51,784 bases of DNA, taken from positions 1 to 51,784 of the forward strand of contig NZ_VMNW02000065.1 in NCBI RefSeq assembly GCF_007713735.2. Reading direction: 5' to 3'. The notes beneath the pieces were generated by a model that had not been told where the DNA came from, did no database searches, and saw only the letters and a program-made list of their open reading frames with translations. Source of the stretch: Amycolatopsis acidicola. Its GTDB lineage: Bacteria; Actinomycetota; Actinomycetes; Mycobacteriales; Pseudonocardiaceae. Positions 24,428 through 33,129 of the stretch are shown piece after piece; within the stretch, counting starts at the first letter, position 1; each line of letters begins with the position of its first letter. The position numbers and the translations under genes are program-made.

Positions 24428-25756
24428 ATGACGACCGCCGACGCGCTGCCCCGCGCGAGCACCACCGCCCCGCTGCCGCCGGGCCCACGGCTGCCCGGGC
24501 CGGTGCAAAGCCTGCTGTTCGGCAATTTCCGGCAGACGCTCATGCCGCTGCTGCGGCGGCGCTACGGCGACGTGATCAAGCTGTACCTCTACCCCGAGCG
24601 GAACGTGGTGCAGCTGGCGAACCTCGAGCACATCAAGACGGTGTTCAGCGGGCCCGTCACCACTTTCCACGCCGGCGAGGGCAACGTGGTGCTCAAGCCG
24701 ATCATGGGCGAGCACTCGGTGCTGCTCACCGACGAGGACGTGCACCTGCGCGCCCGGAAGCTGCTCATGCCCGCCTTCCACGGCTCGGCGCTGCGCGGCT
24801 ACCGCGACATGATCACCGAACTGGCCGAGCGCGAGGTCGCCCGCTGGCCCGCCGGGCGGGTGTTCAGCTCGCACGCCCGGATGCAGGCGCTGACGCTGGA
24901 GATCATCCTGCGCGTCGTGTTCGGCGTCGCCGAGGGGCCGCGGCTGGACGAGCTGCGCCGCCTGCTGACCAGCGCCGTCGACATCGGGGTGTTCGACATC
25001 CTGGGCTGGCACAACGAAAAGCTGCGCCAGTACGGGCCGTGGAAGCGCGCGGCGCGCACGCAGGAACGCATCGACGTGCTGATCTACGCCGAGATCGCCG
25101 AACGGCGGGCGGCGCCGGATCTCGGCGAACGCACCGACGTGCTGTCCCGGCTGCTCACGGTGCCCGCCGAGGACGACCACCTCACCGACGCCGAACTGCG
25201 CGACCAGCTCGTCACCCTGCTGCTGGCCGGGCACGAGACCACGGCGACCACGCTCGCCTGGTGCTTCCACGAGCTGGCCCGCGACCCGGCACACCACGCC
25301 GCCGCGCTGGCGGCCGCCGACGACGGCGACGAGAAGTACCTGGAGGCCATCGCGAAGGAGGCCATGCGCCTGCATCCGGTGATCTCCGAGGTGGCGCGGC
25401 GGCTGACCGAAGACATCGAACTGGGCGGGTACCGCATCCCGGCCGGCTACACGGTGATGCCGTCGATCGGCATGGTGCACGGGGATCCCGCGCACCATGC
25501 CGCGCCCCAGGTCTTCCGGCCGGAACGGTTCCTGGAGGACGGCGGCCCGGCGACCGGCACGTGGTTCCCCTTCGGCGGCGGGGCGCGGCGCTGCCTGGGC
25601 GCGGGATTTTCCTTACTGGAAGCCACGATCGTGCTGCAGGCGGTGCTCTCGCGCTACCACCTCGCGCCCGAACGCCGCCGCCCGGAACGCGCACGGCCCC
25701 GGCACATCACGATGGTGCCCGGCCGGGGCGCGCGTATCTCCGTGCGCCCGCGCTAG
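24428..25756 (+). CDS. Cytochrome P450
   Basis: Haem monooxygenase, soluble. I-helix oxygen motif AGHETTATT, K-helix EAMR (ExxR), PERF, and the haem loop FPFGGGARRCLGAG with Cys389 as iron ligand are all present. Length 442 aa is normal. The N-terminal proline-rich LPPGPRLPGPVQSLLFG resembles CYP135/CYP138-like mycobacterial P450s more than the typical streptomycete CYP105 type, but the family is not certain. The ATG has GAGGAGG 8 nt before it. No ferredoxin or reductase gene is adjacent. Divergent from a TetR-family gene, with a repeat and an operator between them. Substrate unknown. Confidence 0.95.
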   Translation: MTTADALPRASTTAPLPPGPRLPGPVQSLLFGNFRQTLMPLLRRRYGDVIKLYLYPERNVVQLANLEHIKTVFSGPVTTFHAGEGNVVLKPIMGEHSVLLTDEDVHLRARKLLMPAFHGSALRGYRDMITELAEREVARWPAGRVFSSHARMQALTLEIILRVVFGVAEGPRLDELRRLLTSAVDIGVFDILGWHNEKLRQYGPWKRAARTQERIDVLIYAEIAERRAAPDLGERTDVLSRLLTVPAEDDHLTDAELRDQLVTLLLAGHETTATTLAWCFHELARDPAHHAAALAAADDGDEKYLEAIAKEAMRLHPVISEVARRLTEDIELGGYRIPAGYTVMPSIGMVHGDPAHHAAPQVFRPERFLEDGGPATGTWFPFGGGARRCLGAGFSLLEATIVLQAVLSRYHLAPERRRPERARPRHITMVPGRGARISVRPR

Positions 25757-25771
25757 GGCTGTTTTCACACC

Positions 25772-26182
25772 CTATGGAGCGAGCATCGCTTCGAGGATGC
25801 GTTGCAGCTCAACGCGATCCCGCGGGGTGACCCTCGCCAGCCTGCGGTCGTACTCCGCCGCGAGGGCCGCGAGCGCCCGATCGCGTGCTTGCGCGCCCTC
25901 CGCGGTCAGCACGAGCCGATGACGCCGCAAATCCGCCTCGTCGATCTCACGGCGGATAAAGCCCTTGGCGACGAGGTTGCGGACGTAGACCGTCACGCTC
26001 GCCTTGGGCAGCAGCAGCGCGGTCGCGATCTCCGCCGGGTACGGCGATGCCTCCACCTCGGCCAGGACGAAGAACTCCTTCGTCTCCAGCCCGAGCTCGG
26101 CCAGCTCCCGCGCGCAGGCATCCAGCACGACGCCCAGCAGCCGCTGGTTCAGCCTCCACAGCCGCGCCCCGTCGACTGACAC
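25772..26182 (-). CDS. MarR-family regulator
   Basis: A 136-aa winged-helix dimer. The recognition region is ATALLLPKASVTVYVRNLVAKGFIRREIDEADLRRHRLVLTAEG, which includes the wing Asp/Arg pattern (DEADLRRHR) of MarR proteins. GTG start with CGGAGG 6-7 nt upstream. It is divergent from the hydrolase gene at 26283, and an inverted repeat in the gap is the probable operator, so it likely controls that gene. It converges on the P450 gene with 15 nt between the stops. Ligand unknown. Confidence 0.9.
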   Translation of the reverse strand: MSVDGARLWRLNQRLLGVVLDACARELAELGLETKEFFVLAEVEASPYPAEIATALLLPKASVTVYVRNLVAKGFIRREIDEADLRRHRLVLTAEGAQARDRALAALAAEYDRRLARVTPRDRVELQRILEAMLAP

Positions 26183-26201
26183 CCGAGCCTCCGTCCGAGG
26201 T

Positions 26202-26233
26202 GGTACCGTTTCGTATTAGTTCCGAACTGTACC
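26202..26233. promoter_or_regulatory. Inverted repeat, likely MarR operator
   Basis: GGTACCGTTTCG and CGAACTGTACC face each other across 9 nt in the gap between the marR-type gene and the hydrolase gene. The arms match apart from one substitution and one extra base. Confidence 0.6.
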
Positions 26234-26282
26234 AGTTGCCGTTCCGCACCGGCCCCCTAGGACCTCACGAAGGAAGCCACGC

Positions 26283-27191
26283 ATGCTTCAGCACCTCACG
26301 ATCCCGCGCGGTCCCCTCGAACTCGCCGCCGATCTCCACCTGCCTGACGACGCCGACGCACCGTTGCGCGCGGTGGTGGTCTCCACTCCGGGCAGCAGCG
26401 TGAAGGAGCAGATCGGCGCCAACTACGCCTCCCGTCTCGCGGCCCGCGGCATCGCGGCGCTCGTCTTCGATCCCGCCCATCAGGGCCAGAGCGGGGGCGA
26501 GCCCCGCGACCTCGAAGACCCCTACCGCCGAGGCGAGGACATCTCCTACGCCATCGACCTGCTCACCACGATCCCCGGCATCGACCCGCGGCGCATCGGC
26601 GTCCTCGGCATCTGCGCCGGCGGGGGTTACGCCGTGCACACCGCCCGCACGGACCACCGCATCAAGGCGGTCGGCACGGTCGTCCCCGGCGACATGGGCA
26701 CCTCGTTCCGCGGCTTCCAGCCCGACGGCCCGGTCGCGGCACTCGACGCCCTCGCGGACGCCCGTATCGAAGAGGCCCGCTCCGGCGTGATGACGAGGGT
26801 GAACTGGCTGCCCGACACCCTCGAAGACGCCAAAGCGGCGGGCCTGACCGACATCGACACCACTCAGGCCATCACTTACTACCGCACCGAGCGCGGCGGT
26901 AACGCACACTCGACGAACCGGCGCCTCTCGCGCAGCGACTCCCTCCTGCTGGGCTACGACGCGTTCCACTTGGCCGATCAGCTCATGACCCAGCCACTGC
27001 AGGTCATCCTCGCCGGACGCCTCGGCAACACCGGCTCCTACGACGCCGGCATGCGGCTGTGGAAGCTGGCCCCCAACCCCGTCGACCTCATGGTGATCGA
27101 CGGCGCCGGCCACTACGAGATGTACGACGAACCCGAATACGTCGACGCCGCCGTCGAACGACTCACGGACTTCTATACGAACAACCTGTGA
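26283..27191 (+). CDS. Alpha/beta hydrolase with Cys nucleophile, DLH/YcjY-like
   Basis: A 302-aa alpha/beta hydrolase. The nucleophile elbow is GICAGG, with Cys where most family members have Ser, as in dienelactone hydrolase. The catalytic His is in VIDGAGHYEMYD near residue 280. Domain layout (ISYAIDLLTTIPGIDPRRIGVLG before the elbow) matches the YcjY-like uncharacterised hydrolases. No signal peptide. GAAGGA lies 7 nt before the ATG. Divergent from, and probably controlled by, the MarR-type regulator. Substrate unknown; an ester or lactone is likely from the family. Confidence 0.85.
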   Translation: MLQHLTIPRGPLELAADLHLPDDADAPLRAVVVSTPGSSVKEQIGANYASRLAARGIAALVFDPAHQGQSGGEPRDLEDPYRRGEDISYAIDLLTTIPGIDPRRIGVLGICAGGGYAVHTARTDHRIKAVGTVVPGDMGTSFRGFQPDGPVAALDALADARIEEARSGVMTRVNWLPDTLEDAKAAGLTDIDTTQAITYYRTERGGNAHSTNRRLSRSDSLLLGYDAFHLADQLMTQPLQVILAGRLGNTGSYDAGMRLWKLAPNPVDLMVIDGAGHYEMYDEPEYVDAAVERLTDFYTNNL

Positions 27192-27205
27192 CCGCCGCGG
27201 TCACG
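27189..27205. terminator. Hairpin between convergent genes
   Basis: GTGACCG (27189-27195) and CGGTCAC (27199-27205) with a 3-nt loop, overlapping the hydrolase stop and 4 nt from the VWA gene stop. No T tract; a two-way terminator is possible. Confidence 0.4.
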
Positions 27206-27208
27206 GCA

Positions 27209-29167
27209 CTAGCGGCGCCTCGTCCGGAGGTAGTCACCGACGACGGCCGCGCCGAGGCCGTCGAGGTCGGGGGCGATCACCCGGCCGCCGGAGCGCCGCG
27301 CGATCTGGTCCACGAACAGTTCCAGGCGCGGGTCGTCCCCGAGCCGGAACACCGTGACCGACGCGCCCAGCTTCGCCAGTCTGTCCACTTCGGACATCGT
27401 CTTGTAGAGCGTCCTGGGCTGGGGCGGGTAGTCGAAGACAGCCTCGCCGTCCGGCTCCAGGTGCGCGGTCGGCTCACCGTCGGTCACCATCAGCACCACG
27501 GGCTGCGCGTCCGGATGCCGCCGCAGGTGCCTGCCCGCGAGCAGCAGCGCGTGGTGGGCGTTCGTGCCCTGCTCCCACACGCCTTCCAGGCCGACCAGTT
27601 CCTCCAGCTCCACCGTCGCCGCGTGCCGCCCGAACGAGATCAGCTGCAGCGCGTCGTTGCGGAACCGGGTCGAGATCAGCTGGTGCAGTGCCAAAGCGGT
27701 GCGCTTCATCGGCAGCCAGCGACCCTCCTGCACCATCGACCAGGACGTGTCCACCAGCAGCGCCACGGCCGCGCGCGACCGGTGCTCGGTCTCCACGACC
27801 TCCACATCGGACACATCGAGCCGCACCCGGCCGCCGCCCGTGGAAGCCGTCCGCAGCACCGCGTTGCGCACCGTGCGGGACACCTCCCACGGCTGCATGT
27901 CCCCGAACTGCCACGGCCGGCTCGAACCCGTCGGCTCCCCGGCCGCGCCGGCCGACTCCTGCTCGCGCTCGCCCGTCTTGCCGCGCAAGGAGTTCACCAC
28001 GTCGGCGAGCACCGTCTCGCCCAACCGCCGCAAAGCCTTGGGCGACAAGCGAAGCGAGCCATCCGGCGCGCGCTCGAACAGGCCCTGCCTGCGCAGTTCG
28101 CGCTCCAGCTCGGACAACCGGCGCGCGTCCACCCCGGCATCCGGGCCGAGCTGACGCTCCAGCGCGTCCATGTCGATGTCTTCCAGGCGGGCGCCCGGAT
28201 AGGACTGGGCGAGCTGCTCGGCCAGCGCGTCGAGCTCGCCGAGATCCTGCATCGCCTGCGCGCCTTCGCCGAGCCCGAGCGGGTTCTTGCCACGGAACCG
28301 GCCGGACGACGTCCAGTCCTCCCCCGGCCGCAGCGACTTCAGCTGAGCATCCAAATTGGACAGTTGCTGCGCTATCCGCGGGTCACCGAACGCCTGCTGC
28401 GCGAGCCCGGCCAGCTCTGCCCGCTGCTCGTCGGTCATCGAGTTCATCATCCGCTGCGCGGCGGCCGCGCGGGCGGCGAGCGCGTCGATCAGCTCTTCGA
28501 CGTTCCGCGGGTTCTCGGGGAAGAACTCCCCGTGCCGCCGCATGAACTCCTCGAACCGCTCGTCGATGTCGTCGAAGCCCCGCGCGTGCGCGTCGAGGAG
28601 CGCGTTGAGGTCCGAGAGCATCTGGTTGATGCGCTCGACGTCCTCCGGGCTCGTGTTCTGCAGGGCCTGCTTCATGCCCTCGAACCGCGACTCCAGCATC
28701 TCGCGGCCGAGCAGGTCCTGGATCTTCTCGTAGTTCTCGCGGCCTTGCTCGGACCGCCACTGGTAGTCCGCCAGCTCCTGCACCTGCGCCGCGGTGCCCG
28801 GCGGCAGCGCGTCGAGCTCCGCCTCCTGCAGGCGCGCGTCGTCGGACGGGTCCGGGAAGAGCGCCCGCCGCTCGGCGTCCAGCGCCTCGTTCAACAGCCG
28901 CTGGACCTCTTGCAGCGTGCCGTCGAGGTTGTTGCGGCGCTGGATTTCCGAACGGCGCTGCCACACGCGGCGGGTCAGCTCGTCCAGGCCCGACGTGTCG
29001 CGGGTGCCGCGCCGGAGCAGCTCCTCCAGCGCCGAGCGCGGCGAGGAACCGCCCATGACGTCCTCGCCGATCTCGTCGAGCGCGTCACGCAGGTCGATCG
29101 GCGGCGCCAGCGGATCCGGCCCGTCGTGCCAGGGGCCGTACGAGTAGCCCTCGGGGACGGCAGTCAC
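27209..29167 (-). CDS. VWA-domain protein, magnesium-chelatase-like partner (Rv0959-like)
   Basis: A 652-aa cytoplasmic protein. A long acidic helical region (about 40-420) rich in Glu, Leu, Gln and Arg comes first, then a von Willebrand A domain (about 445-640) with the MIDAS motif LVDTSWSM and VTDGEPTAH. Its GTG overlaps the TGA of the AAA gene (GTGA), so the pair is made together, as ChlI/ChlD-like and MoxR/VWA pairs are. No chlorophyll or cobalt chelatase context exists here, so a metal-insertion or chaperone role is only family-level inference. Confidence 0.88.
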   Translation of the reverse strand: MTAVPEGYSYGPWHDGPDPLAPPIDLRDALDEIGEDVMGGSSPRSALEELLRRGTRDTSGLDELTRRVWQRRSEIQRRNNLDGTLQEVQRLLNEALDAERRALFPDPSDDARLQEAELDALPPGTAAQVQELADYQWRSEQGRENYEKIQDLLGREMLESRFEGMKQALQNTSPEDVERINQMLSDLNALLDAHARGFDDIDERFEEFMRRHGEFFPENPRNVEELIDALAARAAAAQRMMNSMTDEQRAELAGLAQQAFGDPRIAQQLSNLDAQLKSLRPGEDWTSSGRFRGKNPLGLGEGAQAMQDLGELDALAEQLAQSYPGARLEDIDMDALERQLGPDAGVDARRLSELERELRRQGLFERAPDGSLRLSPKALRRLGETVLADVVNSLRGKTGEREQESAGAAGEPTGSSRPWQFGDMQPWEVSRTVRNAVLRTASTGGGRVRLDVSDVEVVETEHRSRAAVALLVDTSWSMVQEGRWLPMKRTALALHQLISTRFRNDALQLISFGRHAATVELEELVGLEGVWEQGTNAHHALLLAGRHLRRHPDAQPVVLMVTDGEPTAHLEPDGEAVFDYPPQPRTLYKTMSEVDRLAKLGASVTVFRLGDDPRLELFVDQIARRSGGRVIAPDLDGLGAAVVGDYLRTRRR

Positions 29168-30561
29168 GGCCCGTACACCGTTGTCGCGTCGTCGGAATCC
29201 TTGGCCAGCTGCCGGGCCAGGTACAGCGACTCCAGCGCCAGCTCGACCGCCGCGGCGATCCGGCCCGGCGGGTCCTCCGAGGACACCCCGGCACGGACCG
29301 CGACCTCGTGCAGCACCGGCAACTCCGGCAGTGCGGAGAGCACGTCGGAACCGGGCACCTTCTCGCCCGTGGCGACGAGATGCCCATCCGCGACGGCCTC
29401 GACCAGCGGGCGCAGGTTCAGCCCGCCGAAGCGGTCCCGCGCCGTCTCGGCCACCGCGCGGCGCAGCAGGTGCACCAGGTGCTCGTGCTCGCGGCCTTCC
29501 TCGCCGGGCTCGAACTCGATCTTGCCGCGCAGTACGGCGGGCACCGCGTCGAGGTCGACCGGGCGCGCCACCGCGGGCTCTTCGCCGGTGAGCGCCGAAC
29601 GGCGCAGCGCGGCCGCCGCGACCGTCTCCGCCGCCGCCACCGCGAACCGGGCCGAAACGCCCGAACGCTGGTCGATCACGGTGGACTCGCGCAGGTTCCG
29701 GACGAACCGGGCCAGCACCTCCAGCAGCGGCTCGCCGACCTCGGCGACGAGGTGCGCCTCCTGGCGGACGACGTCGACCTCGGCGGCCACGTCGAGCGGG
29801 TAGTGGGTGCGGATCTCCGCGCCGAAGCGGTCCTTGAGCGGGGTGATGATCCGGCCGCGGTTCGTGTAGTCCTCGGGGTTCGCGGTGGCGACCATGAGCA
29901 CGTCCAGCGGCAGCCGCAGGGTGTACCCGCGGACCTGGATGTCGCGCTCCTCCATCACGTTCAGCAGCGCGACCTGGATGCGCTCGGCCAGGTCGGGCAG
30001 CTCGTTGATAGCGACGATGCCGCGATGCGCCCGCGGCACGAGCCCGAAGTGGATGGTCTCCGGGTCACCGAGGCTGCGGCCCTCGGCCACCTTCACCGGG
30101 TCGACGTCGCCGATCAGGTCACCGACGCTCGTGTCCGGCGTGGCGAGCTTCTCGGTGTAGCGCTCACTGCGGTGTTTCCAGGTGACCGGCAGCTCATCGC
30201 CGAGCTCGGCCGCGCGCCGGATGGAGGCGGGGGTGATCGGCTCCAGCGGGTGCTCGAACAGCTCGCTGCCCTCGATGACCGGGGTCCACTCGTCGAGCAG
30301 CCCGGCCAGCGTGCGCAGCAGCCTCGTCTTGCCCTGGCCGCGCTCGCCGAGCAGCACCACGTCGTGCCCCGCCAGCAGGGCGCGCTCGAACTGCGGCAGC
30401 ACCGTGCGCGAGAACCCGACGATGCCCGGCCACGGGTCCCGGCCGGACCGCAGCGCGGCGAGCAGGTTGTCGTGGATTTCGGCTTTGATCCCGCGCGGCT
30501 GGTAGCCCGCCGCGCGCAGCTCCCCCGCGGTGCGGGGAAGGTGTTCGGGTACGGGGTTCAC
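29164..30561 (-). CDS. AAA+ ATPase, magnesium-chelatase ChlI/MoxR-like (Rv0958-like)
   Basis: 465 aa. Walker A GERGQGKT (72-79) is followed by an insert, then a Walker B-type region GIVAINELPDLAERIQVALLNVMEERDIQVRG, and VATANPEDYTNRGRIITPLKDRFG (sensor 1 with arginine finger). The order matches ChlI/MoxR ATPases. It probably remodels a partner in a complex with the VWA protein translated from the overlapping gene. The GTG start has TAGCGT 7 nt upstream (AAGG intervenes), so a leaderless mRNA is likely. The target is unknown. Confidence 0.88.
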   Translation of the reverse strand: MNPVPEHLPRTAGELRAAGYQPRGIKAEIHDNLLAALRSGRDPWPGIVGFSRTVLPQFERALLAGHDVVLLGERGQGKTRLLRTLAGLLDEWTPVIEGSELFEHPLEPITPASIRRAAELGDELPVTWKHRSERYTEKLATPDTSVGDLIGDVDPVKVAEGRSLGDPETIHFGLVPRAHRGIVAINELPDLAERIQVALLNVMEERDIQVRGYTLRLPLDVLMVATANPEDYTNRGRIITPLKDRFGAEIRTHYPLDVAAEVDVVRQEAHLVAEVGEPLLEVLARFVRNLRESTVIDQRSGVSARFAVAAAETVAAAALRRSALTGEEPAVARPVDLDAVPAVLRGKIEFEPGEEGREHEHLVHLLRRAVAETARDRFGGLNLRPLVEAVADGHLVATGEKVPGSDVLSALPELPVLHEVAVRAGVSSEDPPGRIAAAVELALESLYLARQLAKDSDDATTVYGP

Positions 30562-30568
30562 CCTTACG

Positions 30569-30574
30569 ACGCTA
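30569..30574 (-). promoter_or_regulatory. -10 box of the AAA/VWA operon
   Basis: Minus-strand TAGCGT, 7 nt before the GTG at 30561. Confidence 0.5.
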
Positions 30575-30651
30575 CTGATCCGCGAGCCGATCGTCGACGT
30601 GGAGTAGCTCCAGGTTGACCCGGCGTTGGTACGCCGTCCGGAGGACTGCCG

Positions 30652-30657
30652 TACGCT
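30652..30657 (+). promoter_or_regulatory. -10 box of the unknown gene at 30666
   Basis: TACGCT, 8 nt before the GTG at 30666. It helps choose that GTG over the earlier open frame. Confidence 0.4.
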
Positions 30658-30665
30658 GGATCGCC

Positions 30666-31463
30666 GTGTGCTGTCCCAGTGCGACCCTGACGGTGTGGAC
30701 CTCGGCCTGGCTTTCCGGTGCCGCGGCGCCGGACGACGTGCTCGATGCCCTGCTGGCGTGGGGTGAGGCCCATGAAGTCGTCACCGGCGACGCGGAGTCC
30801 GCGGTGGCGCTGGACCTCCCGCTGGCCGGTGACTTCCCCGCGACCCCGGTGCAGCTGCTGGCTTCGCTACGGGCGAACGGAGTCGGCGCGGCCCAGCTGC
30901 TGCTGCCCGTGCCGGGCGACGTGCGCGGGCTCGGCGGCGGTGGCCCGTTCGCCGAGGCGGCGTTGAAGGCGGGCGAGGCGATGCTGCTACCGGACGCGGG
31001 GTTCGGCCTTGTGCCGCAACCGATCGCGGAGGGCCTCGTCCGGTGGACTGTGTACAAAGTGGACACTTCGGCGACGCCGGAGTACGTCGGCCTGGCCGAC
31101 GCTGAGCACGGCCTGACGGATGCGATCCGCGATTCCGCGGGAGCGCTGAAGGCATTGGACGTGGCGAAGGACCGGCCCGGGGTGCGGGCGGAACTTTCGG
31201 CCTGGCTGCGGGCGCGGCCGCGCGCGGACTGGCCCGCCGGGATGCCGGGGCGCGCGCTGCGGGTGTTGCAGCGGGCGGAGGAGATCGGCGCGATCCTGGC
31301 GCTGGCGGCGAGCGACGAACCAGGTGGCGCGGTGTCCGCTTCGGCGGCCCTGCTGCGCGCGGATGCCTTGCGGCCACTGGGAAACGCGGTGCGGGTCGCC
31401 CGGTACGCCGCGGTGAACGAGGCGGTGCGGATCTTCAGCGACCAGGCGGAACGGCCTCAGTAG
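30666..31463 (+). CDS. Conserved-looking protein of unknown function
   Basis: Not recognised. 265 aa, no signal peptide or membrane helix. The first half is hydrophobic alpha/beta (TLTVWTSAWLSGAAAPDDVLDALLAWGE, VVTGDAESAVALDLPL, GVGAAQLLLPVPGDVRGLG). The second half is Ala/Leu/Arg-rich and probably helical (DAIRDSAGALKALD, AWLRARPRADWPAGMPGRALRVLQRAEEIGAILALA). The two adjacent Cys residues at the start (VCCPS) argue that an alternative start may exist. It is divergent from the AAA/VWA operon with about 100 nt between start codons, which hints at a related role. The 21-bp repeat array begins right after its stop. Confidence 0.7.
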   Translation: MCCPSATLTVWTSAWLSGAAAPDDVLDALLAWGEAHEVVTGDAESAVALDLPLAGDFPATPVQLLASLRANGVGAAQLLLPVPGDVRGLGGGGPFAEAALKAGEAMLLPDAGFGLVPQPIAEGLVRWTVYKVDTSATPEYVGLADAEHGLTDAIRDSAGALKALDVAKDRPGVRAELSAWLRARPRADWPAGMPGRALRVLQRAEEIGAILALAASDEPGGAVSASAALLRADALRPLGNAVRVARYAAVNEAVRIFSDQAERPQ

Positions 31464-31479
31464 CCCGGAGCGGTGCGCT

Positions 31480-31990
31480 CGCCGCCCGGGGCGGGCGAGT
31501 TGGCGGCTCGGGTGGGCAAGTTTGCCGCCCGGGGCGGCGAGCTGGCCGCTCGGGGCGGCATGTTGGCCCCTCCCGCAGGTTGGCCTCTCCGGCAGGCGAG
31601 TTTGCCGCTCGGGGCGGCGAGTTTGCCGCTCGGGCGGGCGAGTTTGCCGCTCGGGCGGGCGAGTTTGCCGCTCGGGCGGGCGAGTTGGCCGCTCGGGGCG
31701 GCAAGTTTGCCGCTCGGGCGGGCGAGTTTGCCGCCCGGGGCGGCGAGTTGGCCCCTCCCGCAGGTTGGCCTCTCCGGAAGGCGAGTTGGCCGTCCGGGGC
31801 GGCGAGTTTGTCGCTCGCGCGCGAGTTCGCGGCTCCCGCAGGCGGCCAACTCGCCGCCCTGGACGGCAAACCCGCGCGCGGGAGGGGCCAACATGCCCGC
31901 GGCGGCGGCCAACTCGCCTCGGGCATGTTCGCCTTCCCCGCACGCAAGTTCGCCCCCAACCCGCCAAGTTGGCCGCTCGCGCAGGCAGGT
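31480..31990. repeat. Tandem array of 21-bp repeats
   Basis: About 17 head-to-tail units with consensus GGCGAGTTKGCCSCTC plus five variable, mostly G/C bases, running to about 31845. Two or three units then appear in reverse orientation (CGGCCAACTCGCC type), and degenerate direct units end near the hemH stop. Two units are shortened to 17 bp. The trio containing a short unit occurs twice (about 31563-31620 and 31750-31800), showing block duplication. The 21-bp period keeps frames open on both strands, but the 7-residue repeats encoded there look artefactual. The 530-bp gap between flanking genes holds nothing else. Confidence 0.9.
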
Positions 31991-31993
31991 TCG

Positions 31994-33037
31994 CTACCGT
32001 GCCGGGCGCCGGGCGGGCTCGCAGCAACCCGGCGCGCAGACGGCGCCGTTCACGGTGCAGCCGGCCGCCGGGAACTCCGACAGCTTCCGCGCCGGCGCGC
32101 CGGACACGTGCTCCCGCACCAACTCCACCACCAGCTCGGCGAATCGCGGGTCGCTGTTCGGGGTCGCGGCGCGGGCGAAGCCCATGCCCAGTTCCGCCGC
32201 GCGCTCGGCCGCTTCGTTGTCCAGGTCCCAGATCACCTCGAGATGATCCGACACGAACCCCACCGGGCACACCACCACGGCGCGCTCCCCGCGTTCGTGC
32301 AGGACATCGATGTGGTCGACGATGTCCGGCTCCAGCCAAGGAATCCGAGGCGGCCCGGACCGGGACTGCCACACCACGTCGTACTCCGGAACACCCGCCT
32401 CGAGCGCGACGAGCCGGGCGGCTTCGGCGATCTGGCGCGAATACCGGTACCCGCCCTCGGAAGGCGGCCCCGCGGCGGCATCGGCGCTCACCGGCACCGA
32501 GTGCGCCGTGAACACCGTGCGCGCGCCCTCAAGACCGCTGTGCGCCGCGCGCACCGCGTCGGCGAAGGAAGACACGAACAGCGGGTGGTCGAAGAACTGC
32601 CGCAGCTTCACCAGTTCCGGCGCGTTCTCCCCCACCGCCGCGCGGGCGCGCTCGATGTCCTCGTCGTACTGACGGCACGCGGAATACCCGCCATACGCGC
32701 TCGTCGGGAACACCAGCGCGCGCCGCACACCGTCCGCGGCCATGCGGGCCACCGTGTCCTCGACCATCGGCCGCCAGTTGCGGTTGCCGAAGTACACCGG
32801 CAACTCCAGGCCCTGGGCCGCCAGCTCCTTCTCCACCGCGCCGATCGCCTCGCGGTTGAGCCGGTTGATCGGCGACACGCCCCCGAAGTGCTGGTAGTGC
32901 TCGGCGACCTCGGCCAGCCGCTCGGGCGGCACCCCGCGCCCGCGCGTCACGTTCTCCAGGAACGGCATGACCTCGTCCGGCCCCTCGGGCCCGCCGAAGG
33001 ACAACCACAGCACCGCGTCGTAACTCACGGTCCTCAT
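31994..33037 (-). CDS. hemH: Ferrochelatase (coproporphyrin type)
   Basis: Inserts iron into the porphyrin near the end of haem synthesis; in actinobacteria the substrate is coproporphyrin III (CpfC). Seen are LWLSFGGPEGPDEVMPFLENVTRGRG, HYQHFGGVSPINRLN, FTAHSVP with the metal-site His, WQSRSGPP and VCPVGFVSDHLEVIWDLD. A C-terminal Cys cluster (AAGCTVNGAVCAPGCC) plus SACRQYDED would supply the 2Fe-2S ligands known in actinobacterial enzymes. Start at 33037 is ATG; a GTG at 33028 giving MSYDAVL is an alternative closer to the recalled mycobacterial start. It lies 92 nt behind inhA but after a terminator hairpin. Length is 347 aa. Confidence 0.95.
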   Translation of the reverse strand: MRTVSYDAVLWLSFGGPEGPDEVMPFLENVTRGRGVPPERLAEVAEHYQHFGGVSPINRLNREAIGAVEKELAAQGLELPVYFGNRNWRPMVEDTVARMAADGVRRALVFPTSAYGGYSACRQYDEDIERARAAVGENAPELVKLRQFFDHPLFVSSFADAVRAAHSGLEGARTVFTAHSVPVSADAAAGPPSEGGYRYSRQIAEAARLVALEAGVPEYDVVWQSRSGPPRIPWLEPDIVDHIDVLHERGERAVVVCPVGFVSDHLEVIWDLDNEAAERAAELGMGFARAATPNSDPRFAELVVELVREHVSGAPARKLSEFPAAGCTVNGAVCAPGCCEPARRPAR

Positions 33038-33089
33038 CTTGCCGTTATGGCCGCCGCCACGCCCGGCCGGGGACACCCCGGGAAAAACA

Positions 33090-33123
33090 CCGCCGTCACG
33101 CCGCCGGAACGGCGTGACGGCGG
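33090..33123 (-). terminator. Rho-independent terminator behind inhA
   Basis: Perfect 14-bp stem CCGCCGTCACGCCG (33090-33103) / CGGCGTGACGGCGG (33110-33123), 6-nt loop, followed on the minus strand by TGTTTTT. This is the strongest classical terminator in the window. It separates fabG-inhA from hemH. Confidence 0.88.
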
Positions 33124-33129
33124 CCGGGC

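Noticed and set aside
27059..29803. 914-residue open frame antisense to the VWA gene
   Set aside because: Arg/His/Leu-rich shadow frame opposite a clear VWA protein.
31457..31959. Seven-residue repeat proteins encoded by the 21-bp array
   Set aside because: The period of 21 keeps all frames open; no ribosome binding site or domain, and reverse-oriented units break any common design.
31480..31990. CRISPR array
   Set aside because: Units abut directly with no unique 30-40 nt spacers, and no cas genes are present.
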